Shown here in pieces: positions 40,319 through 49,823 of a DNA stretch of 64,000 nt. A model generated the notes under the pieces. The model was not told where the DNA came from, did no database searches, and saw only the letters and a list, made by a program, of their open reading frames with translations. This DNA comes from Streptomyces spinosisporus. Its GTDB lineage: Bacteria > Actinomycetota > Actinomycetes > Streptomycetales > Streptomycetaceae. Positions within the stretch are counted from its first letter, which is position 1; each line of letters begins with the position of its first letter. Location of the stretch: positions 124,001-188,000 of the forward strand of contig NZ_JALDAX010000012.1 in NCBI RefSeq assembly GCF_022698145.1, in the 5' to 3' direction. The position numbers and the translations under genes were made by a program.

Positions 40319-41179
40319 ATGAGCAACGCACTTGCCATCGCCCATGTCACCCAGGCCCTCGCGCTGCTGATCGAGAACAATGTGGGACCGGAGTTCGGCG
40401 AGGCCGTCAAGGTCGAGCCGCGCAAGCCGCCCATGGACCCGCAGCTGGAGCAGCCGACGATCTCGGTGTTCCTCTACCAGGTCACGCCCAACACCTCGCA
40501 GCGCAACAACGACCTGCCGACCCGGGCGGCCGACGGCACCCTGGTCAAGCGGCCCGCCGCGGCGCTCGACCTGCACTATGTGATCAGCGCCTACGGCGAC
40601 GAGCGGGAGCTGGTCGGGCAGCGGCTGATCGGCTCCGTGGTGCGCACCCTGCACGAGATCCCGGTCCTTCCCAAGGACGTCATCGAACAGGCCGGTGAGC
40701 GGCCCTACTTGGCGGGCAGCGACCTCGCCGAGGCGGCGCAGCGGGTGCGGTTCACACCGACCGTGATGGACGTCGACGAGACGTCGAAGCTGTGGGGGAT
40801 GCTCTACCAGACGCCGTACACGCTGTCCGTGGTCTACCAGGCGACGCTCGTCCTCATCGACGGCCGGCAGGTGCCGGTGCCGGGCAAGCCGGTCGAACGG
40901 CCCGAGGTGCGGGTGCTGCCGTTCGGGGCGCCGGGCGCGCCGGTCCCTCCGGGAGCCGAGCCGGGGAACATCTCCGGCTCAAGTGAACCCGCATCCGGCC
41001 GGGTTGAGGGCCCCGAGCCGCAACAGCCCGCTCCGGAGAAGGCCGTCGCGAAGACCGCCAAGGCCCCGGCGAAGACCGTCGCGAAGACCGCCGCCAAGTC
41101 CCCCGCGCGGGCCCGCAAGTCGGCGCCCAGGGCCGGCCGGCAGACCCCGCGGCAGGGCGACAGCAGCACGGAGAAGTGA
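40319..41179 (+). CDS. cis16: DUF4255 tail cap/terminator protein with histone-H1-like tail
   Basis: 286 residues. The DUF4255 domain (1-195) is clear: ALAIAHVTQALALLIENNVG, PTISVFLYQVTPNTSQRNND, LDLHYVISAYGDERELVGQR, LIGSVVRTLHEIPVL, and VDETSKLWGMLYQTPYTLSV-VYQATLVLID. Such proteins (Afp16/Pvc16) cap the sheath-tube end distal to the baseplate. The added 85 residues are disordered and end in a Lys-Ala-Pro repeat (KAVAKTAKAPAKTVAKTAAK and SPARARKSAPRAGR), strongly basic and much like bacterial histone-H1 tails. The tail is not part of the basic cap fold. It is 6 bp upstream of the ATPase gene. Confidence 0.92.
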   Translation: MSNALAIAHVTQALALLIENNVGPEFGEAVKVEPRKPPMDPQLEQPTISVFLYQVTPNTSQRNNDLPTRAADGTLVKRPAAALDLHYVISAYGDERELVGQRLIGSVVRTLHEIPVLPKDVIEQAGERPYLAGSDLAEAAQRVRFTPTVMDVDETSKLWGMLYQTPYTLSVVYQATLVLIDGRQVPVPGKPVERPEVRVLPFGAPGAPVPPGAEPGNISGSSEPASGRVEGPEPQQPAPEKAVAKTAKAPAKTVAKTAAKSPARARKSAPRAGRQTPRQGDSSTEK

Positions 41180-41185
41180 GGCGGC

Positions 41186-43147
41186 ATGACGACCACGGGG
41201 GCAGGTGAGGACATGGGGACGACCGAGCACGGTACGACGCTGACCGCGGAGATCCGCCGTGTCCTGGCCCGGGTCGACGCGCACGCCGCGCGGTCCGCCG
41301 AGAAGGACCGCGCACCCGGCGCCGAACTCGCCCCCGTCGAGGGCCCCGGCGCCGCCCCTCTCGACGCCCTCGTCTCCTGCTTCGGCCTCACCGCCTTCGA
41401 GCGCGACCTCGTACTCCTCACCGCCGCCCAGGAGTTGGAGCCCACCGCCGGCGCCCGGTGCGCCGCCGCCAGCGGTGACCCCGCGCGCGCCCACCCCACC
41501 TTCTCGCTCGCCCTCGCCGCGCTCGCCGAGCCGCACTGGAGCGCGCTGACGCCCGTGGCCCCGCTCAGGCGCTGGCGGATCACCGAGCTGGACGACGAAG
41601 CACGGCTGACGACCTCACGGCTGCGGCTCGACGAGCGCATCCTGCACTTCCTGCTCGGCTCGCCCTATCTGGACGCCCGGCTGCACGGACAGCTGCGCCG
41701 CACCCCCGTGCCGCAGGCCCTGACGCCCTCGTACGACCTGGCGGCCGACCGGCTCGCGGAGGGCTGGACGACGGCGGGAGCCGCCGACGCCCCGCTCGTC
41801 GAGGTGACCGGCGGGGAGCTGCGCAGCCGGGCCGACATCGCGGCCGCCGCGGCCGCGCGCTCCGGGCTCGGGCTGTACTCGATGAGCGCCGAGGACATCC
41901 CGTCCGACCCCGTCGAACGCGACCGGCTCGCCCGGCTGTGGCAGCGCGAGGCGATCCTGCTGCCCTCCGCGCTGCTCGTCGAGGTGGGCGACCTGGACCG
42001 CGACCAGCGGGCGGCCACCGACGCGTTCCTGGCCGGGGCCGCCGTACCGGTGGTGGTCTCCAGCGAGGACCCGCTGCGCACGGAGCGGTCGTACGCGGCC
42101 CGGGTCGCGGTGCCGCAGCTGGACGACGAGGAGCAGTTCGCGCTCTGGGGCGAGGCCTTCCACGACGTCGCCGATCTCGACGACGGCGAACTGCGGTCCC
42201 TCGTCGCCCAGTTCAGCCTGCCGCCGCACGTCGTGCGGTCCGCGGCCGCGACCGTACGCCGCCGGCTGCCGCAGGAGGACGAGCTGGACGCCGCCCAACT
42301 CGCCTGGCGGGCCGGGCTCGACGAGGCACGCATCGGCATGGACGAACTCGGCCGGCGGATCACCCCGCGGGCCGGCTGGGACGACCTGGTGCTGCACGAG
42401 CGGCAGACCAGCGTGCTGCGGGAGATCGTGGCGCACGTACGGCAGCGGGCGACCGTCCACCAGGAGTGGGGATTCGGCGCCACCCTGCGCCGCGGCCTCG
42501 GCGTGACCGCGATGTTCGCGGGCGGCTCCGGCACCGGCAAGACGCTCGCCGCCGAGGTCATGGCCAACGAGCTGGGCCTCGACCTGTTCGTCATCGACCT
42601 CTCACAGGTCGTCAGCAAGTACATCGGCGAGACCGAGAAGAACCTCCGCCGGGTCTTCGACGCCGCCGAACGCGGCGGCGCGCTGCTGCTGTTCGACGAG
42701 GCCGACGCGCTGTTCGGCAAGCGCAGCGAGGTCAAGGACAGCCACGACCGGTACGCCAACCTGGAGGTCAGCTATCTGCTGATGCGGATGGAGGCCTACC
42801 GCGGCCTCGCCGTCCTCACCACCAACATGAAGAGCGCCCTCGACACCGCCTTCCTGAGGCGCATCCGCTTCGTCGTCGACTTCCCCTTCCCGGCCGAGCA
42901 CGAGCGGGCCGAGATCTGGCGGCGCGTGCTGCCGCCCCAGGCACCCATGAAGGGCATCGACCCCGAACTTCTCGCCCAACTCACCGTCGCCGGCGGCTCG
43001 ATCCGCAACATCGCCCTGTCCGGGGCCTTCCTCGCGGCCGAGGAGGGCGACCGGCTGCAGATGCGGCACATGCTCGCCGCCGCCCGCACCGAGTATCTGA
43101 AGCTGGAGCGCTCCCTGACGCCGACGGAGGTCCGCGGATGGGTGTGA
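41186..43147 (+). CDS. cis15: AAA+ ATPase of the injection system
   Basis: 653 residues. The N-terminal 390 residues are a winged-helix/degenerate ATPase region (CFGLTAFERDLVLLTAAQEL, EAILLPSALLVEVGDLDRDQ, PVVVSSEDPL). The C-terminal module is an active AAA+ domain: Walker A GGSGTGKT at 446-453, Walker B LLLFDEADALFG with Asp504 and Glu505, sensor 1 LTTNMKSALDTAFLRRIRF with the arginine finger region, and sensor 2 GGSIRNIALSGAFLA. This is the Afp15/Pvc15 type, required for particle assembly or disassembly. It overlaps the small protein gene by 10 bp. Confidence 0.94.
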   Translation: MTTTGAGEDMGTTEHGTTLTAEIRRVLARVDAHAARSAEKDRAPGAELAPVEGPGAAPLDALVSCFGLTAFERDLVLLTAAQELEPTAGARCAAASGDPARAHPTFSLALAALAEPHWSALTPVAPLRRWRITELDDEARLTTSRLRLDERILHFLLGSPYLDARLHGQLRRTPVPQALTPSYDLAADRLAEGWTTAGAADAPLVEVTGGELRSRADIAAAAAARSGLGLYSMSAEDIPSDPVERDRLARLWQREAILLPSALLVEVGDLDRDQRAATDAFLAGAAVPVVVSSEDPLRTERSYAARVAVPQLDDEEQFALWGEAFHDVADLDDGELRSLVAQFSLPPHVVRSAAATVRRRLPQEDELDAAQLAWRAGLDEARIGMDELGRRITPRAGWDDLVLHERQTSVLREIVAHVRQRATVHQEWGFGATLRRGLGVTAMFAGGSGTGKTLAAEVMANELGLDLFVIDLSQVVSKYIGETEKNLRRVFDAAERGGALLLFDEADALFGKRSEVKDSHDRYANLEVSYLLMRMEAYRGLAVLTTNMKSALDTAFLRRIRFVVDFPFPAEHERAEIWRRVLPPQAPMKGIDPELLAQLTVAGGSIRNIALSGAFLAAEEGDRLQMRHMLAAARTEYLKLERSLTPTEVRGWV

Positions 43148-43434
43148 ACTCCGGTCCCGTGCAAGAGCCTTCGGCGATCCGCGTCGACATCGGCGAACTC
43201 GTCCTCGACGGCTTCCGGGCCGACCCCGACCGGGTGTCGGCCGCCTTCGAGACCGAACTGACCCGTCTCATACGGCTGCACGGCGTGCCGCTGGCCGCCG
43301 ACGGACCCCTCGCCCTCGACGCGCTGTCCGGGCTGCCGCCCCTGTCGGCCGGGCTGTCCGCGCGGCGCCTGGGCCAGGAACTGGCGCGCGTCGTGCACCA
43401 GGGGCTGAGCGGTGACGGGGAGGTGAGCCGATGA
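43138..43434 (+). CDS. Small injection-system-associated protein
   Basis: 98 residues. It starts within the ATPase gene (10-bp overlap) and its TGA overlaps the ATG of the giant DUF4157 gene by 4 bp, so it is tightly embedded between them. Sequence: DIGELVLDGFRADPDRVSAA-FETELTRLIRLHGVP, then a Leu/Ala-rich segment and LGQELARVVHQGLSG. An amphipathic pair of helices is likely. Similar small proteins precede DUF4157 genes in other actinobacterial CIS clusters (family knowledge, not checked), so it may be a chaperone or adaptor for loading the following protein. Confidence 0.7.
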   Translation: MGVNSGPVQEPSAIRVDIGELVLDGFRADPDRVSAAFETELTRLIRLHGVPLAADGPLALDALSGLPPLSAGLSARRLGQELARVVHQGLSGDGEVSR

Positions 43435-46400
43435 GCCCGCGCACCCAGGACGCCGCCGCGGAGCAGTCCGCCGAGCAGCGCCGCCGCAAGCGCAGGGAGA
43501 AGGCCGCGAAGTCCCGCGCGCCCGAGCCCAAGAACATCGTCAGCGGCGCCGGACAGCCTCTGGACCCGGGCCTGCGCCGGGAGTTGGAGGAACACCTCGG
43601 TCACGACCTCGGACGGGTACGGCTGCACACCGGCCGCGACGCCGGACAGCTGACCGAACTGCTCGGCGCGGACGCGGTCGCCGTCGGACAGGACGTCTTC
43701 TTCCGCGAGGGCGCCTTCCGCCCCGGCACCGACGAGGGCCGCCGCCTGCTCGCCCACGAGCTGCAGCACACGGTGCAGAACCCGCACGGCCTCGGCACCC
43801 TGCGGGCCGGCCGCGAACTCGGCGCCGTGAGCCTGCCGCAGCAGGCCATCGAGCGCGAGGCCGAGGAAGCCGCCCAGGCCCTGGTCCGGCCGGACACTCC
43901 GGACGCCGCCCCGCAGGTCGAGGAGGGCCAGGACACCCCCGGCTGGCTGCGCTACGCCACCGTCGACGCCGACCGGATGCGCGCCGAGGCCGTCGACCCG
44001 GCCACCCTCGTGGACCGGATCGCAGGCAACGTGCTGCGCAGCCTGCGCGGCGACCCGAGCGACGCCTCCGGTCGCGTACGCCTCCAACTCGCGCGGATGT
44101 CCCAGCAGTTGGAGGACGCGGTCGTCGAGCGCCTGGAGAACAGGCTGCTCACCCCCGAGTACGACCGGCTGCTGGAGATCGCCGAACAGGCCAGGCCCGG
44201 ACCCGTCGAACTCCAGCCCGCCGAAGCCCCGTTGCCCGAGGTCGACCTCTTCGAAGAACTCGGCGTCGAACGCACCCACTGGCAGAAGAAGCAGGAGTCC
44301 GACCGCGGCTCCGCCGACCGGCGGGCCGCCGACTCCCGCGAGGAACAGCGGGACACGAAGGCACGCGACGCCAAGAGCAGCAGCGACCGCAGCCGGGCCC
44401 GCGCGGACGCCGCCACCGAGGAACAGGACGCAGCGCAGCGCACCGAGCAGGAGGATGCCCGCAACGCCTCACGGCAGCAGGCCAAGGAGGAGCAGCAGCA
44501 GGAGGAGGAGCAGTCCGCCACCGATCGCGAGCGCACCGACCAGGCCGCCGACCAACGGGCCCAGGGACGCCAGGAGGGCACCGAACAGGCCAAGGAGGAG
44601 CGCAAGGAACAACGCGAGCGCGAGGAGGCCGACCCGCAGCAGGCCACCGCTCCCGGCGCCGACAAGCGCAAGCGGCGCGACGACCAGACCCAGCCCGCCG
44701 CCGGGTCCCGCAACGAGCAGCCGGACCCCAAGCAGAAGGCCCAGCCCGGCCCCGTACGCCCCGAGAAGGTCGACGAACGCGCCGAACGGCCCGACTCCGC
44801 GCTGTCCGAGCACGGGCTCAACGAGAAGGACGAGGACGGCGGCGCCGAGGCCGAACCCCGCGAGGAGGAACGGCCGCTCGGCCTGGAGGCGGGCGCCGAC
44901 CAGGAGGTCGCGGGCGGCGAGGACGAGAGCGCCGGAGCAGCGGACACGAAGGACGAGCCCCCGCTCAAGCCCGAGGACTATCTGCCCGAGGCCGACCTCG
45001 ACCTGTCCGCCGTACCGACCGCGGACAAACTCACGCCGGGCGCCGCAGAACCGTCCCCGCCCTCCTTCCCCACCCCGCCGCCGACGAAGGCCGAGAAGAC
45101 CGAGCAGGAGCGGGAGAAGAACGAACAGGAGCCGGACGAGGACGACGCCGGACCCGAGCCCAAGGCACCCGGCCAGGACGAGGGGCCCGTCGAGGGCGAG
45201 GCCCCGCAGCCCGAGAACGGGCCCGCCGCACAGGCCCAGGACCGCGGCACCAAGGAACTCCAGGAGACCGGCAAGCCGCTCGACCAGGAGGTCGGCCCCG
45301 ACCCCGCGACCCAGGACAGGGAACGGCCCGAACCGGAGACCGAGAAGCCGGATCCCGAGCAGCAGCAGGAGAAGGGACAGACCAAGGACCCGGACGACTC
45401 CGACTCCGACCGGACCGACGGCGAGGACGAGAAGCCGGACGCCGACGACGAGCAGGACGAGAAGGACCGGCAGCGGGAGCGTACGACGGCGGAGTCCCGT
45501 ACGACCGCCGCCTCTCCGGGACCTGCGTCACCGTCGCCCGCGCCCGCTGCGGCGACGCCCGTCGCCGCCGCCGTGTCCCGGCCGGCCGGCGCGCAGACGC
45601 CCCGGACCCCGGTCGAGGACCGCGATCCCTCGCCCGCCACGCGGCGCGATGCCGCACCGCCCCGGTCCGAGCGCGAGGCACCCCAGGCCAAGAGCCAGGT
45701 GCCCAAGGAGACCGGACCCGGCGCCGTACCGCGCGGACCGATCGGCGCGTCCGAGCGGACCGGACCCGCGGTCGCCGCCGGCCCGGGCGCGGCGCCGTCC
45801 GTCGCCCAGGCGGCGGTCAGCCCGGCCGCGGAACAGGCGGACGGGCCCGGCCAGACCGCCGCGACGAGCGCGCCACGGCCCGAAGCCTCCCTGGAGAAGG
45901 ACGGCGGAGGCTGCGCGCCGCCCGCGCCCGCACCCGAGAAGGACGAGGGGCAGCAGGGCAGTTGCGGAGGGGGAGGCGGCGAGGCCGCGCCCAAGGAGAA
46001 GCAGCAGGACCCGCCGGACGTCTCGGGACAGGACCCCAAGGCGGCCGTGCAGACCGTGAGCAAACTGGCGCCCGACCAGGCGGCCGCCGCCATGCCCGGG
46101 GTCGACAGGGCCGCCGACAAGAAGATCGCCGACGAGCAGAAGCGGCTGGACGCGGCACCGCCGACGCGTGAACGTCCCTCGGGCGCGCCGCAGACGCGTT
46201 CCGCGCCGCCGCAGGCCGCGCCCGCGGCCGCCCAGGTCACCGGCAAGGTGGAGCGGGTCGGCCCCGAGGACCAGGGCGACAAGCAGAAGGCCAAGGGCGG
46301 CGACAAGGCCGAGGGCAGACAGCCCGCCGCCGACGTGCCTCCGCCGCCGCCTCCCGCCGTACCGGACAAGGGCCTGAGCGAGTCCGAGGCGAAGAACGTC

Positions 46401-49400
46401 GAGGCGACGGCCGACTCGATCCCCACCACCGACCCCGCACTCGAGAACAAGACCGTCGGCCCCGCGCCCAAGATCCGCCTCGAGGGCCCCAGCGACCCGA
46501 CGCGCACCGACGACCAGGCCAAGGCGCTCAAGGACAAGCAGACCGACCTGCAGACGACCGGGCGCGAGGACGCGGCCAAGCCGCTCGGCGAGGACCAGAT
46601 CTACCCGAACGCCCCGGCGGAACGGCTGACCGGCAAGGCGTCCGGCGGGGGCGGTGGCGGCAAGGCCGGCGGGCTGGAGGCCACGCCCGCGCCCAAGGCC
46701 GGCGTCGGCGCGGTCGCCAAGCAGGAGAAGGGCACCGAGATCACCGCCGGCGCGGGCAAGGCGCAGGGCGATCTCGCCGCCAAGGACAAGGAGCACCAGC
46801 AGGGCGAGCAGAAGGCCAAGCAGGACAAGCAGAACGAGATCGACCGCGAGGTCGAGCGCAACACCGCGCAGCAGACCGCCGAACGCGGCCGGGTCGCCCG
46901 GGAGACGCAGAAGCAGCGCGAGGACTGGCGCAACGAACAGGACAAGAAGGTCGAGGACGCGGACAAGCAGTCCGGCGAGGAGCACGACAAGAAGAACAAG
47001 GAGATCGTCAAGGCGCGCGACGACAAGGACAAGGAGATCGGCGCGCGCAAGGACAAGGACAACGCCTCGATCGACACCGAGCGGGAGAACGCCGAGAAGG
47101 AGGCCAGGAAGAAGAAGGAGGAGAAGAAGCCCTCCGGCGGGCTGCTCGGCTGGGTCGCCGACAAGGTCGCCGACTTCTTCAAGGGCCTGCTCGCGGCGGT
47201 CACCGCGGTCTTCGACGCCGCCCGCAAGGCGGTCAACGGCATCATCGACAAGTTCAAGGAGTGGGCCAACCAGGCCATCGACTTCGTACGTGACCTGGCG
47301 ATCAAGGCGATCAACACCCTTGCGGACGTCCTGATAGCGATAGGCGACACGCTGCTGGCCGCGTTCCCGGAGCTGCGGGACCGCTTCCGCAAGGCGATCG
47401 AGGGCCTGCGGGACGCGGCGATCGCGACGGTCAACAAGCTGGCGGACGGCCTGAAGAAGGCGGTCAACAGCCTGCTCGACGCACTGGCCGCCGGGCTGAA
47501 CAAGCTCCTGGACGTCCTCGAAGCCGGCGTGAAAGCGGTCATCAAGGCCTACCAGGCCGTCATCGTCGGGGCGATCAAGTTCGCGCAGGCGGCGATCGAG
47601 GCGCTGGGGAAGTTCGCGGCCCTGGTCGCGGACATCGCGCCGGACCCGGGCGGCTGGATCGCCAAGGCCGGCAGCGCCGCCAAGACCGGCATCACGGACC
47701 ACCTCTGGGGCGCCATCAAGGTGGCCGTGAAGCAGTGGTTCGACACGAAGGTCGAGGGCATCCTCGGCCTCGGTAAGGCCGTCATCGACGTCCTGGTCAA
47801 GGGCTGCGTGTCGCTGAAGCAGATCGGCAAGATGGCGTGGGACGCGATCATCGCGTCCCTCCCGATGATGATCGCGACGCTCGTCATCGAAAAGGTCGTC
47901 TCGATGATCGTGCCCGCGGCGGGCGCGATCCTGACGATCATTCAGGGGCTGATGGCGGCGTGGTCGACGGTCAGCTCGATCCTGTCCGCCTTCTCGAAAT
48001 TCTGGGCCTACCTGAAGGCGGTGAAGGCGGGCCCGGCGGCCTGCCTGTTCGCCGAGGCGGTCGCGGCAGGCGTGGTCGCCCTCCTGGACTTCATCACCAA
48101 CTTCCTCCTCCAACGCCTCTCCCGAGCCACCAAGGGCGTCGGCAAACGCCTCAAAGGCATGGCCCAGAAAATCATGGACGGCCTGAAGAAGGTCGGGGGA
48201 GGGGCGAAGAAGGCGGCGGGGGCGGCGGTCAACTCGGCGCGCGGCGCGGTCCGCAAGGCCCGCCAAACCCTGTCCCGCGACGCCAGGCCGTCGAAACCGA
48301 AGGGCGAGCCGTCCCCCGACCCCAAGTCCCCGGTGAAACCGAAGGACCACGCGACGCCGAAGGGTCCGGCGAAGAAGCCGGATGCGGCGGAGACGAAGCC
48401 CAAGGAGAGGTCGCCGGAGAAGGACCGGACGCCGGAGCGGGAGCAGGGGGCTGCGAAGGACCGGACGCCGGACAGGGACCGGACACCGGACAGGGAGAAG
48501 TCTCCCGACACGGACACGAAGCCCAAGACCGCCCCGAAGAAGAAGCCGAAGGAGATCGAGGGCCCGAAACCGACCAAGCCCAAGAAGCCCAAGTCCCCGG
48601 TCGGCAAGGCCCTTTCGAAGGCCAAGGGCGCGGTCAAGTCCGCCCTGAAGAAGGTCGGCAACGCCGCCAAGACCCTCGGCCGCAAACTGAAGAAGTCCAA
48701 GCTCGGCAAGGCGCTGAAGAACGGCGCGTCGAAGCTGCGGAACTACTTCAAGAAAAAGAAGGACCAGTTCCGCGACCACAAGAAGCGCCGCCAGGAACAG
48801 AAGAGGCGCAAACAGGAACAGCGGAAGAAGGACGAGAAGTCCAGGGAGTCGAAGGAAGCACGGCTGCACAAGATCGTGCTCCGCATACGCCCTCGCTTGG
48901 ACGGCCTGCTGGAGAGGGGTGTGCCACGGCCGGTCATGATCGCGACCCTGGCCGGCATGCGGATCTGGTACCGACTCACCGGACTCGATCTGCGAGGCCG
49001 CGCGACAGGGGACATCCTTGCGCGGCTCAACCCCGAGGAAGTCTCCAACGAGTTCGAGGAGGAAACCCCGGCGCCGCCTCCCGCCTCTCTTGCCGCAGCT
49101 GAGGCCGAGCAGAGAAGGCAGGGCGATCGGGGCTCCGAGCAGGAGGCGCCGGATCAGCAAGCGGGACAGCAGGAGCAGCCGAAGCCCAAGATGACCGGAC
49201 TGTCGGACGCGCTGAAGGCAGTCCTGAACAGCGCGACGAAGCCTTCGGGACAAGGTGCGCCGGAGCCCGGGGAATCCCTCTCCTTCAAGCAGGCCGTCGA
49301 CCGGAAATACAGAAAGGCCAACCAAGGGAAGAGAGACGAGGAGAAATACACTCCCGACCACATACCGTCAGGTGCCTCTCTGATCCAGGCCGAGAAAGAC

Positions 49401-49823
49401 CGGGTGAAGGACGCAAAGGAGTCGGAGCTGGGTCGGAGGCTCACCTCTCAGGAAGAGCTGGAGCTGTACCAGAAAGAAAAACTCCTCACCAAAAAGAGGG
49501 GTAAGCGCAACGTTCGGGACGACAGGGCCGAGGAGATCTATCAGGAGGGTCTCACCCTCTACTTGCGGAAGCAGCTCCATGAACAGGGGAGAACCTTCTT
49601 CAGCGCAAACACGCCAGAGAAGGTGAAGCATGACGCAAAGAACCCGACCAAGGCCGTCGAACTGGATTATCGTGCCTATCTGACGGTCCTCGGTGAGGAG
49701 CTGACCCAGGACGAAGTGATAGGTTTCATCCGACATTACGAACACCTGGCGCGCACCAAGTTGATCGACTGGTCGCCCGAGATCGACAAGCTCCTACAGG
49801 AAGCCTGGGAGAGAGTCAAGTGA
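43431..49823 (+). CDS. Giant DUF4157 (eCIS core domain) protein, candidate modular toxin/effector
   Basis: 2130 residues. Residues about 38-116: DUF4157, SGAGQPLDPGLRRELEEHLG through RRLLAHELQHTVQ, with the HELQH zinc-peptidase-like motif at 109-113. Residues about 280-1230: charged low-complexity chain rich in Glu, Gln, Asp, Lys and Pro, with a Cys-Gly patch SCGGGGGEAAP. About 1235-1600: continuous hydrophobic/amphipathic helices (LLGWVADKVADFFKGLLAAV onward). About 1600-1830: Lys/Pro/Arg-rich linker with DRTPDRDRTPDREKSPD repeats. From about 1830 the base composition drops. The C-terminal module (about 1950-2130) contains YTPDHIPSG (Asp1976, His1977) and a helical tail, family not recognised. 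It overlaps the next gene by 4 bp. DUF4157 is the hallmark of eCIS-associated effectors. Activity unproven. Confidence 0.85.
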   Translation: MSPRTQDAAAEQSAEQRRRKRREKAAKSRAPEPKNIVSGAGQPLDPGLRRELEEHLGHDLGRVRLHTGRDAGQLTELLGADAVAVGQDVFFREGAFRPGTDEGRRLLAHELQHTVQNPHGLGTLRAGRELGAVSLPQQAIEREAEEAAQALVRPDTPDAAPQVEEGQDTPGWLRYATVDADRMRAEAVDPATLVDRIAGNVLRSLRGDPSDASGRVRLQLARMSQQLEDAVVERLENRLLTPEYDRLLEIAEQARPGPVELQPAEAPLPEVDLFEELGVERTHWQKKQESDRGSADRRAADSREEQRDTKARDAKSSSDRSRARADAATEEQDAAQRTEQEDARNASRQQAKEEQQQEEEQSATDRERTDQAADQRAQGRQEGTEQAKEERKEQREREEADPQQATAPGADKRKRRDDQTQPAAGSRNEQPDPKQKAQPGPVRPEKVDERAERPDSALSEHGLNEKDEDGGAEAEPREEERPLGLEAGADQEVAGGEDESAGAADTKDEPPLKPEDYLPEADLDLSAVPTADKLTPGAAEPSPPSFPTPPPTKAEKTEQEREKNEQEPDEDDAGPEPKAPGQDEGPVEGEAPQPENGPAAQAQDRGTKELQETGKPLDQEVGPDPATQDRERPEPETEKPDPEQQQEKGQTKDPDDSDSDRTDGEDEKPDADDEQDEKDRQRERTTAESRTTAASPGPASPSPAPAAATPVAAAVSRPAGAQTPRTPVEDRDPSPATRRDAAPPRSEREAPQAKSQVPKETGPGAVPRGPIGASERTGPAVAAGPGAAPSVAQAAVSPAAEQADGPGQTAATSAPRPEASLEKDGGGCAPPAPAPEKDEGQQGSCGGGGGEAAPKEKQQDPPDVSGQDPKAAVQTVSKLAPDQAAAAMPGVDRAADKKIADEQKRLDAAPPTRERPSGAPQTRSAPPQAAPAAAQVTGKVERVGPEDQGDKQKAKGGDKAEGRQPAADVPPPPPPAVPDKGLSESEAKNVEATADSIPTTDPALENKTVGPAPKIRLEGPSDPTRTDDQAKALKDKQTDLQTTGREDAAKPLGEDQIYPNAPAERLTGKASGGGGGGKAGGLEATPAPKAGVGAVAKQEKGTEITAGAGKAQGDLAAKDKEHQQGEQKAKQDKQNEIDREVERNTAQQTAERGRVARETQKQREDWRNEQDKKVEDADKQSGEEHDKKNKEIVKARDDKDKEIGARKDKDNASIDTERENAEKEARKKKEEKKPSGGLLGWVADKVADFFKGLLAAVTAVFDAARKAVNGIIDKFKEWANQAIDFVRDLAIKAINTLADVLIAIGDTLLAAFPELRDRFRKAIEGLRDAAIATVNKLADGLKKAVNSLLDALAAGLNKLLDVLEAGVKAVIKAYQAVIVGAIKFAQAAIEALGKFAALVADIAPDPGGWIAKAGSAAKTGITDHLWGAIKVAVKQWFDTKVEGILGLGKAVIDVLVKGCVSLKQIGKMAWDAIIASLPMMIATLVIEKVVSMIVPAAGAILTIIQGLMAAWSTVSSILSAFSKFWAYLKAVKAGPAACLFAEAVAAGVVALLDFITNFLLQRLSRATKGVGKRLKGMAQKIMDGLKKVGGGAKKAAGAAVNSARGAVRKARQTLSRDARPSKPKGEPSPDPKSPVKPKDHATPKGPAKKPDAAETKPKERSPEKDRTPEREQGAAKDRTPDRDRTPDREKSPDTDTKPKTAPKKKPKEIEGPKPTKPKKPKSPVGKALSKAKGAVKSALKKVGNAAKTLGRKLKKSKLGKALKNGASKLRNYFKKKKDQFRDHKKRRQEQKRRKQEQRKKDEKSRESKEARLHKIVLRIRPRLDGLLERGVPRPVMIATLAGMRIWYRLTGLDLRGRATGDILARLNPEEVSNEFEEETPAPPPASLAAAEAEQRRQGDRGSEQEAPDQQAGQQEQPKPKMTGLSDALKAVLNSATKPSGQGAPEPGESLSFKQAVDRKYRKANQGKRDEEKYTPDHIPSGASLIQAEKDRVKDAKESELGRRLTSQEELELYQKEKLLTKKRGKRNVRDDRAEEIYQEGLTLYLRKQLHEQGRTFFSANTPEKVKHDAKNPTKAVELDYRAYLTVLGEELTQDEVIGFIRHYEHLARTKLIDWSPEIDKLLQEAWERVK

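Noticed and set aside
45528..49361. 1277-codon open frame on the minus strand opposite the giant DUF4157 gene
   Set aside because: It has no family motifs, and its Leu/Arg/Gly-rich composition is what the complement of Lys/Glu/Asp-rich codons in high-GC DNA gives. The plus-strand gene has clear domains and overlapped starts with neighbours.
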